Assembly: GCF_004027225.2 (NCBI RefSeq)
Contig: NC_044277.2
Span: forward strand, 133,330,057-133,394,056
Direction: 5' to 3'
DNA: 64,000 bases
Source: Strigops habroptila
Lineage: Eukaryota; Chordata; Aves; Psittaciformes; Psittacidae
In this document: piece by piece, positions 50,301 to 60,159 of the stretch
Position numbering within the stretch: position 1 is the first letter of the stretch
How the letters are laid out: each line of letters begins with the position of its first letter
Position numbers and translations under genes: made by a program
The notes under the pieces: model-generated
Seen by the model: the letters and a program-made list of their open reading frames with translations, nothing else
Told to the model about the DNA's origin: nothing
Databases searched by the model: none

Positions 50301-51300
50301 ACAAAAAATAAAACCTGATCCTAGAGTCATTCAGTTTTAATTCCACCCAACATTGTGTCTACACGAGTTATGAATTTTAATCTATACATTGACAATGGAG
50401 TTTGGCCCCTGATATTCGTGAAAACTACTCCCTGTCAAAATGAAAACCCAAAGGACTCTATTGCTACTGACTCAAGAATCAAGACTTTTTTTTTTCCCCT
50501 CCATTTAAAAGGAAAAGATTAAGGCAAACAATCTCTACACCCTCTTCTTTCCTCCCATTTGAATTTAAAGATTGAACAAAACTCTGGCAGAAACATTAAG
50601 TCTTTTCTCTCTGTTCAGTCACTAAACTCCAATTGACGGTACCAGTTACTATGGTGTCTTTTGTAAACACTTGTTCATCTGAAGAGAAGTGTGGGGGGGG
50701 AGGGAATAAAGAAAGAACAAAACCCCAAAAAATCCCACAAAAAACCTCCAAAACCAACCAAATTTCTTACTTGCAATTATGGTAATAAACAAGTTATAGT
50801 CACGAACACCCCAAGTCAGCAATGAATGCATGATATTGAGACAAGTATCTCCATAACTCGCTAACTTCCTTCAACCCATTCAGTTCCACAAGAGTTCATC
50901 TGAGGTTGCACATTAAATTCAAAGGAGCAGAAGTACTATCAATGGTCTCAACAATTTACCAAACTCCATCTAAAACATTTGCATTTAAAGTGTTGCCTCA
51001 GTTTGGACCTCTTTAATTAGCTCGCTTCTAGACCACACAGAGAGAATTATTAATGTAAACTAAACCACCATATTTCATAGTATCAGAACCACATTCTGTA
51101 AGTAAATATTTAGGAAAGTAAAAGTCCCAAGAAAGTAGAGAGCAACTGATCATAAAATGATTAGCATTGCTCTAAAAACAAAAGCAAAATTCAAATTAAA
51201 AACAAATCCAACTCAAACATCATATACTACTGCATAAGGGTTTAACTTTAGAGTTACTTACTCAGCTACACAAAACAGAACCTAGATTAATATACAAAAT
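47356..51300. other. Intergenic or distal TRIL 3' UTR, no supported gene
   Basis: No exon or mobile element recognised. If TRIL has a long 3' UTR, as KIAA-type long mRNAs often do, part of this stretch may be transcribed. TTTATT hexamers (AATAAA on the minus strand) at 50090-50095 and 49286-49291 would be the more distal poly(A) choices. Confidence 0.5.
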
Positions 51301-51302
51301 GT

Positions 51303-51308
51303 TTTATT
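51303..51308 (-). terminator. Candidate distal poly(A) signal for TRIL
   Basis: The minus strand reads AATAAAACATTTTGTATATT, followed by a GU-rich GTTCTGTTTTGTGTAG element. Its position about 1.08 kb after the TRIL stop is reasonable. The choice between this and 51584-51589 cannot be made from sequence. Confidence 0.4.
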
Positions 51309-51569
51309 TCACAGTGAGGTACATAAAGCTTCTAACTTTAGTAGGCTAAGGCTAGGAGAGAATTGCCTGTTAGGATAAAGATTGTTTCACATTCCTGAAA
51401 TATTCTCACCTATTATTGTTTATGAAGAAAGGCAAAAATATTATTTATGCATCAACAGTTCAACCCTGCATCCACCCATTTAGAAATGAAGATGGATTAT
51501 GTGAGAGTCAGTGATGTACTTACTGACCATCATGGACCCAGACAACTACAGCACACATTAATGTGTACA

Positions 51570-52383
51570 AGTACCAAGTAGTATTTATTCAAAACCAATT
51601 AAAAAATAGCTCATTTGTAAACATATTATAAACCTGTTAGTTTTTCCTAGTGGTGTCAGCAATATATTCCTGTAAAACTAACCAGCTGCATTATTGTTTC
51701 TTGTTTAAAAAAAGGTATGAAAACACACTCGCGCACATTAAATCACCTCACATTCATCTGGAGTTAAAATAGCACAGCCTTCAAACAGTCCAGCGCGTAT
51801 CGTACATTTCCAGCCCTCCAAACAACTCACTGCTCACACACAGTTCAACAGTAATATTCAAAGATGACCCCCAGTCCAATTTTTGATGGGGAAGGGCCAG
51901 TGCCTTTGAAAAGTCTGTTCAAAGCACCCTTGCACAGGCCAGGCTGCTCTCTGCAACTTGCTGCAACTGCAACCTGGGAAAATCCACCTGTAGAACACCA
52001 CACTTAAATTTATGGCTCCGAGACTGCGTAAGGGAGGCATCATCTGCGGTTTGCAGTTGCTCCCGCCGTTTTGCTCTCCTCATAGCAAGGAATGGCTACT
52101 GTAAATCGAGGCTTTTGCTCGGGTTAGTGACGATTTCTGAGAAAACGGTGCCGTCCCCGCAGAGATGACCGAGTAAGCCCTCCTCACCACCGGATCAGCC
52201 CCGGCCTGGAGTAAGGGCGGCTGAACGCACCCACTGCGCTATAGCTCTCCACCCCGAGGCCGCGACCCCGCGGGGCCGACGCCAGCCCCTCACCGACCGA
52301 GGGCCGCCTCGCCTCGCCCGCTCCCGATGCGCCTGGCCGCCCGCCGCCGCTCGGGGCCCGCCGGGAGCGGTAGTTGGGCGGGC
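51570..52383 (-). other. TRIL: Probable TRIL 3' UTR (minimum extent)
   Basis: This directly follows the TRIL stop on the minus strand. It passes from the GC-rich island (to about 52150) into AT-rich sequence. No splice signal is needed, because the human gene keeps its coding region in one exon. The end is set here by the proximal AATAAA candidate, and a longer UTR is possible. Confidence 0.5.
51584..51589 (-). terminator. Candidate proximal poly(A) signal for TRIL
   Basis: The minus strand reads AATAAATACTACTTGGTACT, with a GU-rich TTAATGTGTGCTGTAGTTG about 25-45 nt downstream. This would give a 3' UTR of about 0.8 kb. Confidence 0.45.
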
Positions 52384-54678
52384 TCAGTCCGCGAAGCGCT
52401 GCAGCAGGTGGTCGTCGCCGTGGCGGCCTCCACCACCGCCGCCGCTGTCCATGAAGCGCTCGCAGGGGAACTCGATGAGGTCGGCCTCGCTGAGGGCGCA
52501 CGCGGCGCCGCGGGGCGGCCGGTGCGACTGGAAGCCCGAGAAGTCGTTGGAGACGCCGGTGCCCATGGAGCGGAGGGGCCGGCGGGTGGAGTAGAGCTGC
52601 CGCACGTGGACGGGGGCCGCCTTCCGCCGCCGCCGCCCCAGCACCTTCTTCCTCAGCAGGCGGGAGGCCCAGGCGGCCAGCGCCGCGAAGAGCAGCAGCG
52701 CGTTCACCGCCAGCAGCACCAGCGTGAGGAGCTGCTGGTCGGGGCCGCGGGACCCGCCCGCCGCCGCCGCGCCGCCCTCGGGCAGGGTGACCAGCCCGGC
52801 GCAGTGGTCCCGCGGCGCCACCGGGCACACGCGGCCGCCGAGGATGCCCTCGACGCAGACGAGGTAGGGGGTGTCCGGGCGGAGCTCCCGCAGGGTGGCG
52901 GCCGGCTCCCCACGCTCCGGCAGGTAGACGAAGCGCTGGAACTTGACGGCGGCGCCGAAGCGGTCAAAGAGGAGGCGGAACCGCGCCGGCCCCAGCAGGC
53001 GGGGGCTGCGGTGGGGCCGCACGGCCCAGCGCACTGTCACCGAGGTGGAGCCCACCGCCTCCACCGACAGGTTGCAGAGGAACAGCTTGTTGAAGTCGCA
53101 CGGGTCGGACACCAGCGGCGGGACCCCAGCGGCCGGCGCCGAACGGGGATTGCCAGCCCGCCGGGGCCACGCCGCGCTGGGCGGTGCCCGCCCAGACGCG
53201 GCGGGGCGGCCGGGCAGCGGCGGCGTGGGGCTGGCGGCCTCCACCGCGGCCCTCGGCGGCGCCGCCGCGCTCTCGGGCGCCCCCAGCAGGCGGGCGGTGG
53301 AGGCGGACGGCGGCGGCCCCGGGGGTCCGCGGGGCAGCCCCGCGCCGCTGCTGTTGCTGTCGAGCCCCTCGACAGACGGCGGCGGCGACGCGGCGGAGGG
53401 AGAGGCACCGTGGTGGCAGGAACCGCCGTCCTGCGGCGGCAGGAGCTGGGCGTCCTGCAGGTAATCGAGGTACTTGCCGGCCAGGGCGGGCGGCAGGCGG
53501 CACTGCACGAAGACCGTGAGCAGGCGGCCCTGGGAGTGCCAGGCCCCCAGCCAGTGCTTGAGGCCGCTGAGGCGGCAGTCGCAGCTCCAGGCGTTCCCCT
53601 CCAGCTCCAGGCGGTAGAGAGCTGGGCTGGAGGCAAAGAGCTCGCCGGGGAGGGTGGTCAGCGCGTTGTCTCGCAGGCTGAGCTCCCGCAGGCGGCCGAG
53701 GCGGCCGAAGGTGGCAGGATGCAGGGCGGTCAACGCATTGCGGCTCAGATCCAGCGCCTCCAGGCTGCTCAGCGGCTCCAGCAGGGCAGCAGGCAGGTGG
53801 CTCAGCAGGTTTCCCTCCAGGCGCAGCTCCTTCAGCGAGCCCAGCCCGGTGAAGGCATCTGGGGCCAGGTGAGCCAGCCGGTTGCCACTGAGCGAGAGCT
53901 TCGCCAAGCCAGGCAGGTGCTGGAAGAGCCCCCCTGTGAGCTGCTGCAGGCTGTTGCTGGCCAGCAGCAGGGTGTGGAGGGAGCGCAGCGGCCCGAAGAT
54001 GTCCGGGTGGCGAATGGAGCTCTGCTGGTTCCCCGAGAGGTCAAGGAAACGCAGCTTAGCCAGGCCATTGAAGGCACCGCGGCTCAGCCAGCGGATGCGG
54101 TTGGACTCCAGGTGCAGGTAGAGTAAGTTCGGCAGCCCTGAGAAAGTGGAGTCGCTCAGCGAGCCCAGCTCATTGCCATCCAGCCGCAGCTTGACAAGGC
54201 TGCTGAGGCCAGAGAAGGAGGCAGCGCTGAGGCGGACGATCTCGTTTGCATTCACGTAGAGGATGCGCAGCTTGGCCAGGGCGCTGAGGGTGCCAGGGGC
54301 CAGCGCTGGCAGCAGGTTGTTGCCCAGGTACAGTTCCTCCAGCCGATCCAGACGCTCAAAGGCCTTGGGATGCAGCGAGCGGATCCGGTTGTACTGCAGG
54401 TCCAGGCGCTGGAGCCCTGCCAGGCGGTGGAAGTCGAAGGCAGAGATATTGGCGATGAAGTTGCCCCCGAGGCTGTAGGTGAGGACATCCTGGGGCTCCG
54501 CAGCCTTGGGCACGGAGCGCAGGCCCCGGTTGGTGCAGAGGAGGTGCTGGTGCTGCTGGCAGTCGCATGGCTCAGGGCAGATGGACTCGGCCGCGGGCAG
54601 CAGCAGGAAGAAGAGGGGGACGGAGCCCCAGAGCACCCGCGGCAGCACCATCAGGCGGACCCAGCGCAGCGCCCCCAT
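52384..54678 (-). CDS. TRIL: TRIL, TLR4 interactor with leucine-rich repeats, complete single-exon CDS
   Basis: 764 residues, intact (human protein about 811). The order is: signal peptide 1 to about 32 (hydrophobic VPLFFLLLPAA); LRR N-cap with Cys34, 38, 40 and 48; about twelve 24-residue LRRs at 64-353 (LxxLxLxxNxI/L pattern, one repeat near 208-233 longer); LRR C-cap with CDC at 366-368, then Cys393 and Cys421; Pro/Ala/Ser-rich linker at about 422-520; fibronectin-III-like domain 525-635 (DPCDFNK, WAVRPHRSPR, PDTPYLVCVEG); transmembrane helix about 649-672; basic, then Ser/Gly-rich tail ending LLQRFAD, as in mammalian TRIL. N-glycosylation sequons lie at 77, 442 and 536. In mammals TRIL is a TLR4/TLR3 accessory receptor that binds LPS and is strong in brain and glia; it has no TIR domain, and none is seen here. 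Start: Met at 54676-54678 is the first in-frame ATG after an in-frame TAG at 54904-54906, with a GGG-ATG-G context. Met10 (54651) is an alternative. The gene is far more GC-rich than its flanks. Confidence 0.97.
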   Translation of the reverse strand: MGALRWVRLMVLPRVLWGSVPLFFLLLPAAESICPEPCDCQQHQHLLCTNRGLRSVPKAAEPQDVLTYSLGGNFIANISAFDFHRLAGLQRLDLQYNRIRSLHPKAFERLDRLEELYLGNNLLPALAPGTLSALAKLRILYVNANEIVRLSAASFSGLSSLVKLRLDGNELGSLSDSTFSGLPNLLYLHLESNRIRWLSRGAFNGLAKLRFLDLSGNQQSSIRHPDIFGPLRSLHTLLLASNSLQQLTGGLFQHLPGLAKLSLSGNRLAHLAPDAFTGLGSLKELRLEGNLLSHLPAALLEPLSSLEALDLSRNALTALHPATFGRLGRLRELSLRDNALTTLPGELFASSPALYRLELEGNAWSCDCRLSGLKHWLGAWHSQGRLLTVFVQCRLPPALAGKYLDYLQDAQLLPPQDGGSCHHGASPSAASPPPSVEGLDSNSSGAGLPRGPPGPPPSASTARLLGAPESAAAPPRAAVEAASPTPPLPGRPAASGRAPPSAAWPRRAGNPRSAPAAGVPPLVSDPCDFNKLFLCNLSVEAVGSTSVTVRWAVRPHRSPRLLGPARFRLLFDRFGAAVKFQRFVYLPERGEPAATLRELRPDTPYLVCVEGILGGRVCPVAPRDHCAGLVTLPEGGAAAAGGSRGPDQQLLTLVLLAVNALLLFAALAAWASRLLRKKVLGRRRRKAAPVHVRQLYSTRRPLRSMGTGVSNDFSGFQSHRPPRGAACALSEADLIEFPCERFMDSGGGGGGRHGDDHLLQRFAD

Positions 54679-54731
54679 CCCGGGACGAGCCGTGGGCTGC
54701 TTCCCCCGCCGGCTTTGTGTCTCTCCGGCAT
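54651..54731 (-). promoter_or_regulatory. Overlapping upstream ORF ending TGATG at TRIL Met10
   Basis: If transcription starts upstream, the ATG at 54731 (G at -3, C at +4) opens a 26-codon frame that is out of phase with TRIL. It reads past the Met1 codon and stops with TGA at 54653-54651. The last base of that stop is the first base of the Met10 ATG (TGATG), a geometry that favours termination-reinitiation. It is seen directly in the sequence; the function is inferred. Confidence 0.5.
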
Positions 54732-55340
54732 CCCCCTCGTCTCCTCCGCGGCTGCTAATCGGCCCTTCCTCTGCTCCGCGCCGGGCTGAGCTCCGCGCCG
54801 AACAGGCAGGCGAGGCGGCGGCGGCGGCAAGTCGCGGTGTCCGGCACCATGGGCTTGACGGGGTCACGGAGCGGCGGGAGCACTGCAGCTGCCGCCGGCC
54901 GGGCTAGGCCGCCCGTGGCGGGCTGCGGTTCGGCGGTCGCGGGGCCGGTGGTGCCGCGGGGGGCGGGCCGCGGAGCGGAGCGGCTGCCCGCTGCTCCGCC
55001 GGCTGTCCCAGGGGCGGAGGGGGCGGGCGGAGCGGGCAGGCGGAGCGGGGAGGGGGGGGCAAGGGAGCGGGTGGAGCGGGGAGCCGGAGAAAGAGGAGCT
55101 CCGAAACTTGCCGGGAAAACTCAGCGGAAATTCGTACTTCCCACACTGTGCCCTGGGGGACCGGAGGATCGGATGGAGCGGGGGAGAGGGAGGACGGCGC
55201 GGCGGGGGGGCGGGAGGGAGGAAGCCCGCGGCCGGTCGTGGCTCGGCTCAGCCCCGGCAGCGAGCAGGGGCGCAAAGTGGGAAAGTAGGAATTGGAACCG
55301 GCTGTGGCTGCCTCCCAGCCACATGGGCTGCAGATAAAGC
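54679..55340 (-). promoter_or_regulatory. TRIL: TRIL 5' leader and CpG-island promoter
   Basis: A very CpG-dense block continuous with the CDS island (about 52200-55330). It carries Sp1-type GGGCGG boxes at 54961-54966, 55012-55017 and 55021-55026, and more GGGCGG-like words towards 55215. No TATA box is seen at a sensible distance, so dispersed initiation is expected. The GC content falls sharply after about 55330. Long frames on both strands here (for example plus 54837-55337) are compositional. Confidence 0.7.
54755..54850 (-). promoter_or_regulatory. Upstream ORF in the TRIL 5' leader
   Basis: The ATG at 54850 (C at -3, G at +4) opens a 31-codon arginine-rich frame that stops with TAG at 54757-54755, about 76 nt before the main ATG. 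It is only relevant if the TRIL transcription start lies to the right of 54850, which the sequence cannot show. Confidence 0.4.
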
Positions 55341-58300
55341 TGCGCATCGGGAGGGGGAAGGGAGCTCAAGTAAACTGGTTGTGCGTGTCCTCCCCGTTCT
55401 TTGCTTGTGTTTAGAAACCTGTCAAAAGCAATAGTTACGGTTTACCATGGATTAAGGACTTGGTTTGGTTTTAATCAAACGGCAATCAGAGGACTAAGCC
55501 ACCTCTAGTACATCAAAGAATGAACTTTTCTTCTTTCTCCGCACCATCCTGCCAAGTAGGTTCGTGACCAAGGTGCCAGTGAAGATGCAGTTGAACATAG
55601 CTCCAGCTCTGCGAGGGACTCGCCAGGGTGATTAAGATGCTCTTTAGAAATAAATCCCATTTTAAAGATTCTTTTTTTCTCTCAACAGCATACAAATTCA
55701 GAGTGAAAGTGTTGGGAAGCATACTGAAAACAAAAAACCTGCATACCTATCCCTTCAATGACTTGCCTTTCCTTTTGGCATTTTTCGTTTTCCTAAGATG
55801 TTGCCAATGGGGTAAATAAGTGTCTAAGGGCAGGAGGAAATGCCTAGATAGGAAGTGATGTCAGTGATGGTGAGAGAAAGAAGATAATGCCCGAAATGTC
55901 ATGTTGCAATTTTAATAAATACCTTGGGAAGTGGGGTATCACATGAAGTATCACCAACTGCACACACTTTGCATGCACTGCTGGACGAAAGCAGTGTACA
56001 AGCCATGCTCCTTTCTCTCACCAGAAGACAGAATTTAGATAGCTTTCCTGGAAGTTTTGTATTTAGTGGCTGTGCCAGCATGAGCAGGTAGCGTGGTGTG
56101 GTACATTGTGCTGAGTCCCTGTTGTCTGCTTTCATGGAGAGGTGTTACTTTGATCTAACTCTGATTTGGTCCTGCTTTTTAGCAGTTGGGAGACTATAAA
56201 GTGTGCTCCAAGTGTGCTCTGGAGCATGAAGCATGGTGTTGTGCATGGAAGTGATTTGCCTGAAAAGCACACTGGCAGTCTGAAGAAATCTTGAAGGGAA
56301 GGGGTAAGGTTTGGCTCAGTCAGAGGAACATCACTGTTAGCCTCTTAATTCCTAGCTCTCGTAGTTAGCTGAGGCTGGGCCTTACAAAGAATGATCTTTT
56401 TATAGCAGTAATTGCATTGTGCTGGTGTGAGAAGTCATATTTGCACCATCATAGGGAAGTCATATGCACTATGTTGTCGTCAAACAAACATGCTCTTAGA
56501 TTAACTTGATTTAAAATTGCCTCCTAAATTGTCGCTGCGTTGTTTTCCGAGGGTGGACAGAAGTTTGTCTGAGTTACATGGAAAGTTTGTGTTTTGGTTA
56601 TTTTTAACTGCTTTTTTTCAAGCAGTACATGCTTGATCAGTGTTCTTTTTCCTGAAACAAATCTGAGTAAGCTTCACAGGAGGAACTTTTTACTAACCTT
56701 TTTTCTTTTTTCCCTAGGTTATGAAAGAAACCCATCCAGCATTCATTCATGATTCGAATGTCCACAGGTTAAGAATCCAGGCCTTTTAGCTCAGTCTCTT
56801 CCTTATCAAATGTATTTTCACTTGCCAGCTTTTTCTCCTCAGGATCTATCACATCATGTCTAATATTCAGGACAAAGTAGCAGGATTTTTTCACCTTACA
56901 AAAACTGTGTGTTTCTTTGCTCGTTCTCAAAGCCACTGCAGTGCAAGGGAAGACGTTCTGGCTCTCAGTCTGCTTTAATTCTGAGCAAAGCCCAATTGAG
57001 TAGTCACTTTTCCCCTCGACAAATTTGCTTCACTGTGGCGTACTTTAAATAGTGGAATTTCAGAAAACCATTCTGCATAATGGTATGCTTATTTTCTGTT
57101 CCTTTGGGTTTTTCTTTTGAAACATGCTCAAGCTTATGAGGGCAATTTATGAACTGTCCTTCCTGTAGGAGCACCATAGATCTTTTTCTAGTCACGTGTC
57201 ACCGCAAATACTAAAAGTTTAAGTCAAATTGTGTCTTAAGTATTGCTTTTGATTTATGCTTTCTGACACTTAGCCAACGTTATTATTTTCACTGGGTTTG
57301 GGGAACTCTTAAGTGACAGGAATTTAATAAAAAAATTTTACTAGTGCTTCTTAAGAAGAGAATTCATCACACACTTATTCTCACACTGGAAATATTTTAT
57401 ACCAGAAACAAAATAAACAAATGAATGGGATTTTGACTGATTTATGATTTTTTTTTTTTTTTTTTTAATTCGAGTAGGAAGTGTTTATTCCAAATACATT
57501 AGGAACACATCTGTTCAGATAAAAGATGCCACATTTGTTTTCCTGCTTTGGAATAGGAACTTTCCAGCTGCAGTAGTTCTTGTTTTTTTACAAAAGCACA
57601 CAATAAAATTTTTAATGCATTATTGAGAAATAGTAATCCTTTCCTTTTACCCCAAATTGAAAAAACATCAATCCAACTGAAAAAGCATAAATCCAACTAT
57701 GAAAAACTGGAGAGGTGGATTAAAAAATAGTCTATTCTTAAAAGTTACCTTAAAATACACCTTCATGGTTAAGATTTGAAGTATGAGGATTTTGAAGCGC
57801 CAAGAACAAAGAGCAAAACCAGAAATACTGTCTTTCCACTGATGCAAATCTATCCCTGTGATGATTATGAGAGAACTAACCTTAAGTAAGGTATTGTTTC
57901 ATGGCTAAATAGTATCCATATGTTTGTTACACCTAAGACCAAATACCTCTGTGATTTTCATTTTTTTGTTGTTGTTGTTTTTTCGAGAGATGTTATCTAG
58001 GCACTGGTCATAGGTCGGGTGGTTGAAAGAGATTGAACAGATATTTGTAGTCAGAATGCGAAATGGAGTGAAAGAAGCATGCTCGGTGTAGCCTATCCCA
58101 GTGTATCCTGGGACTGTGGGAATATCCCCATGAGAAACTCCCATTAAACAAAACATGCTATTTTTTTTTTCTTCTTTGAAATTGCACAAAGAGTTCACCG
58201 ACGTTATACAATTTGTTGGTTGCGCTTACTGTAGTAATTAACATTTTAAATAAAACCTTTTCCTGATGCAGTGGTTTGTGTTCACGTGTAATGAAATGTC

Positions 58301-59709
58301 ACTTGCCACATCCAGTTCTTCAGAAGTAAAGCATAACTCCCAGGCCAGCAGTTAATATTACATGCCTGTTCTGCTCCACAAAATGAAAGCTACCAGATGT
58401 TTAATAGATATCTGGACCCATCACCCATAGAGGTTTGTGGCCTATAAGGCTCTGCTGATTGCACGTATCTTTAAATCTTTTCAGAATTAAACATCTGAGT
58501 AAAGCATTTGTGGGGTTTTGACATATGATGCTAGTCTAGACATGCTTTTACCATTGTGTGCATGATCTGTCGAACAGTCAAAACCTGCTGAATTTCACAT
58601 AGGGTAGGTTGTGCCTCTGAGGCTTCGTCCAGGCTGATGGTTCCAGGTTGATGATAGTAGTTTGTACCTTTGTGCATATTAGTTTACTGTCCAAGCAGTT
58701 TCAGATCTGGTTTTTGTGTCTCTCTGTGTAGAGTATGTCAAACGAATTGTAGCTGTATCCACAGGTAAAAATGTATTCACATGTTCTGTCTGCAAGTGAG
58801 AATCAGCTGGCTCAATCTATACAATTAAATGCAAATCAAGTAATGGGTGTTGTTGCTGTAATACTAGTATTTCATAACAATAAATTGAGAGTTAGGTATC
58901 TGCATTCTTCTGTATCGTGATCTCTGCCAGTATGGACCGCTTACAAATTAGCTTTCATCAATTAGATTGGCTGAATCATGCTTGCAAAAATCTAACCAAT
59001 TTTTTAGCTGCTATATTTTGCTTTATCCAACACTTATTTCCTGACGGAGAAACTGTTTAAGGGGAGTACGTGCTTTTTGTGTAGTTCAGCATCTGTGATG
59101 ATAGTAAGAAAGGAGAAAACCCTACTTATGTCAGGGTAACAGTGGTATAATTTATGTAAACCAAATGCTTATGTAGCTTATGCAGGGCCAATTAGCTGTT
59201 GCAGTGTCTGCAATTCTTTCGCGTGATTATCTGTTTATATACTGAATCTTTGCAGTATTGTTATACCAGTTTTTCCATAATGGGATAACAAATCAGGCAA
59301 GTGTTCTTGCAAACGTTTTCTTCTTCTCTTCCTCCATAAAAGGATATGTGTACTTAATCTCTTTCGTAATGGGTAATACTCTCTTGCCATGTTTTTAGTG
59401 TGATAGATGCTCTTTTCTATTCCTGCAATTTGGAAAGCGTAGCAGAAAAACCCTAAAACAAAATACCACTTGGACCAGGACTTCTATTACTAAGTGATAA
59501 AATACATTTTGATAGATATGCAGAAAAATAGAAAACGCTCCCTACTGGATGCAGTTGACATATATCACATTAGAAGTGATCACTCAGTGTCAGTCCAGCT
59601 TCCCAGCTAGGTCTGGTTGTTCAGGGCTCTGTCAACTCTCCAAGGATGGAGGTACCACAGGGCCTCCCATTAGGCAGCTGAAGACAGCAAAGCTGTCTTA
59701 CGGCTAAAC
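55341..59709. other. Intergenic, no supported gene
   Basis: AT-rich sequence upstream of TRIL. By known gene order the next gene should be CPVL, but I find no exon with a serine carboxypeptidase motif in any frame. There is a T19 run at 57448-57466 and a TTG-rich patch near 57965-57985. Nothing else stands out. Confidence 0.6.
57448..57466 (+). repeat. Poly(T) homopolymer, 19 bp
   Basis: Nineteen uninterrupted T after TTTATGA. Length is likely variable. Confidence 0.9.
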
Positions 59710-59806
59710 AAATCCTTTTCTTTCAGTCACTCCTCATTCACTGACATGCTTTGGCCTCATGGTCCTTCACTGGACTTGCTTTAATACGTCAGTGCTGAAA
59801 CCCAAC
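59710..59806 (-). mobile_element. Faint CR1-like scrap, minus orientation
   Basis: GCTTTGGCCTCATGGTCC and CACTGGACTTGCTTTAATACG resemble the reverse-complemented CR1 segment TGGCCTCCTCTGGACTTGCTCC, but the match is weak and may be chance. It lies directly against a clear plus-oriented CR1 piece. Confidence 0.3.
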
Positions 59807-59807
59807 T

Positions 59808-60158
59808 GCAAAAACCTCAAGGCCACTAAGATGATTAAGGGACTGGAGCTTCTATCATATGAGGAAAGGCTGAGAGAGCTGGACTGTTCAGCCTGGAGAT
59901 GAAAAGCCTCAGGGGGGATCTCATCAATGTGTATTAATACCTGAGGAGAGGGTACAAAATGGACAGAGCCAGGCTCCTTTCAGCGGTGCCCAGTGACAGG
60001 ACAAGAGGCAGTGAGTATAAATTAAAACACAGGAGGCTCTGTCTGAACACCAAGAAACACTTTTATTGTGAGGGTGCCTGAGCTCTGGCACAGGCCTGGA
60101 AAGTTGTGAGGTCTCCATTCTTGGAGATATTAAAAAGCCATTTGGACCCAGTGTTCCT
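59808..60158 (+). mobile_element. CR1 LINE internal fragment, plus orientation, 3' end missing
   Basis: It starts CTCAAGGCCACTAAGATG and continues through GAGGAAAGGCTGAGAGAGCT, GTGCCCAGTGACAGGACAAG and AAACACAGGAGGCTCTGTCT to GGAGATATTAAAAAGCC. It stops before the CR1 tail, with no terminal octamers. It then switches directly into an opposite-strand CR1 copy. Confidence 0.9.
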
Positions 60159-60159
60159 G

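Noticed and set aside
52327-54126. 599-codon plus-strand open frame across TRIL
   Set aside because: It is antisense to the TRIL LRR region in very GC-rich DNA, where stops are rare. The product is low-complexity (R/A/G/Q-rich) with no domain, while the minus-strand frame matches a known protein along its whole length.
54679-54867. N-terminal extension of TRIL by 63 codons
   Set aside because: The extension begins at GTG, not ATG, and contains no ATG. An in-frame TAG lies at 54904-54906, and the natural start is followed directly by a signal peptide.
54837-55347. Long frames on both strands in the TRIL promoter island
   Set aside because: Both are low-complexity products of GC-rich sequence, without domains.
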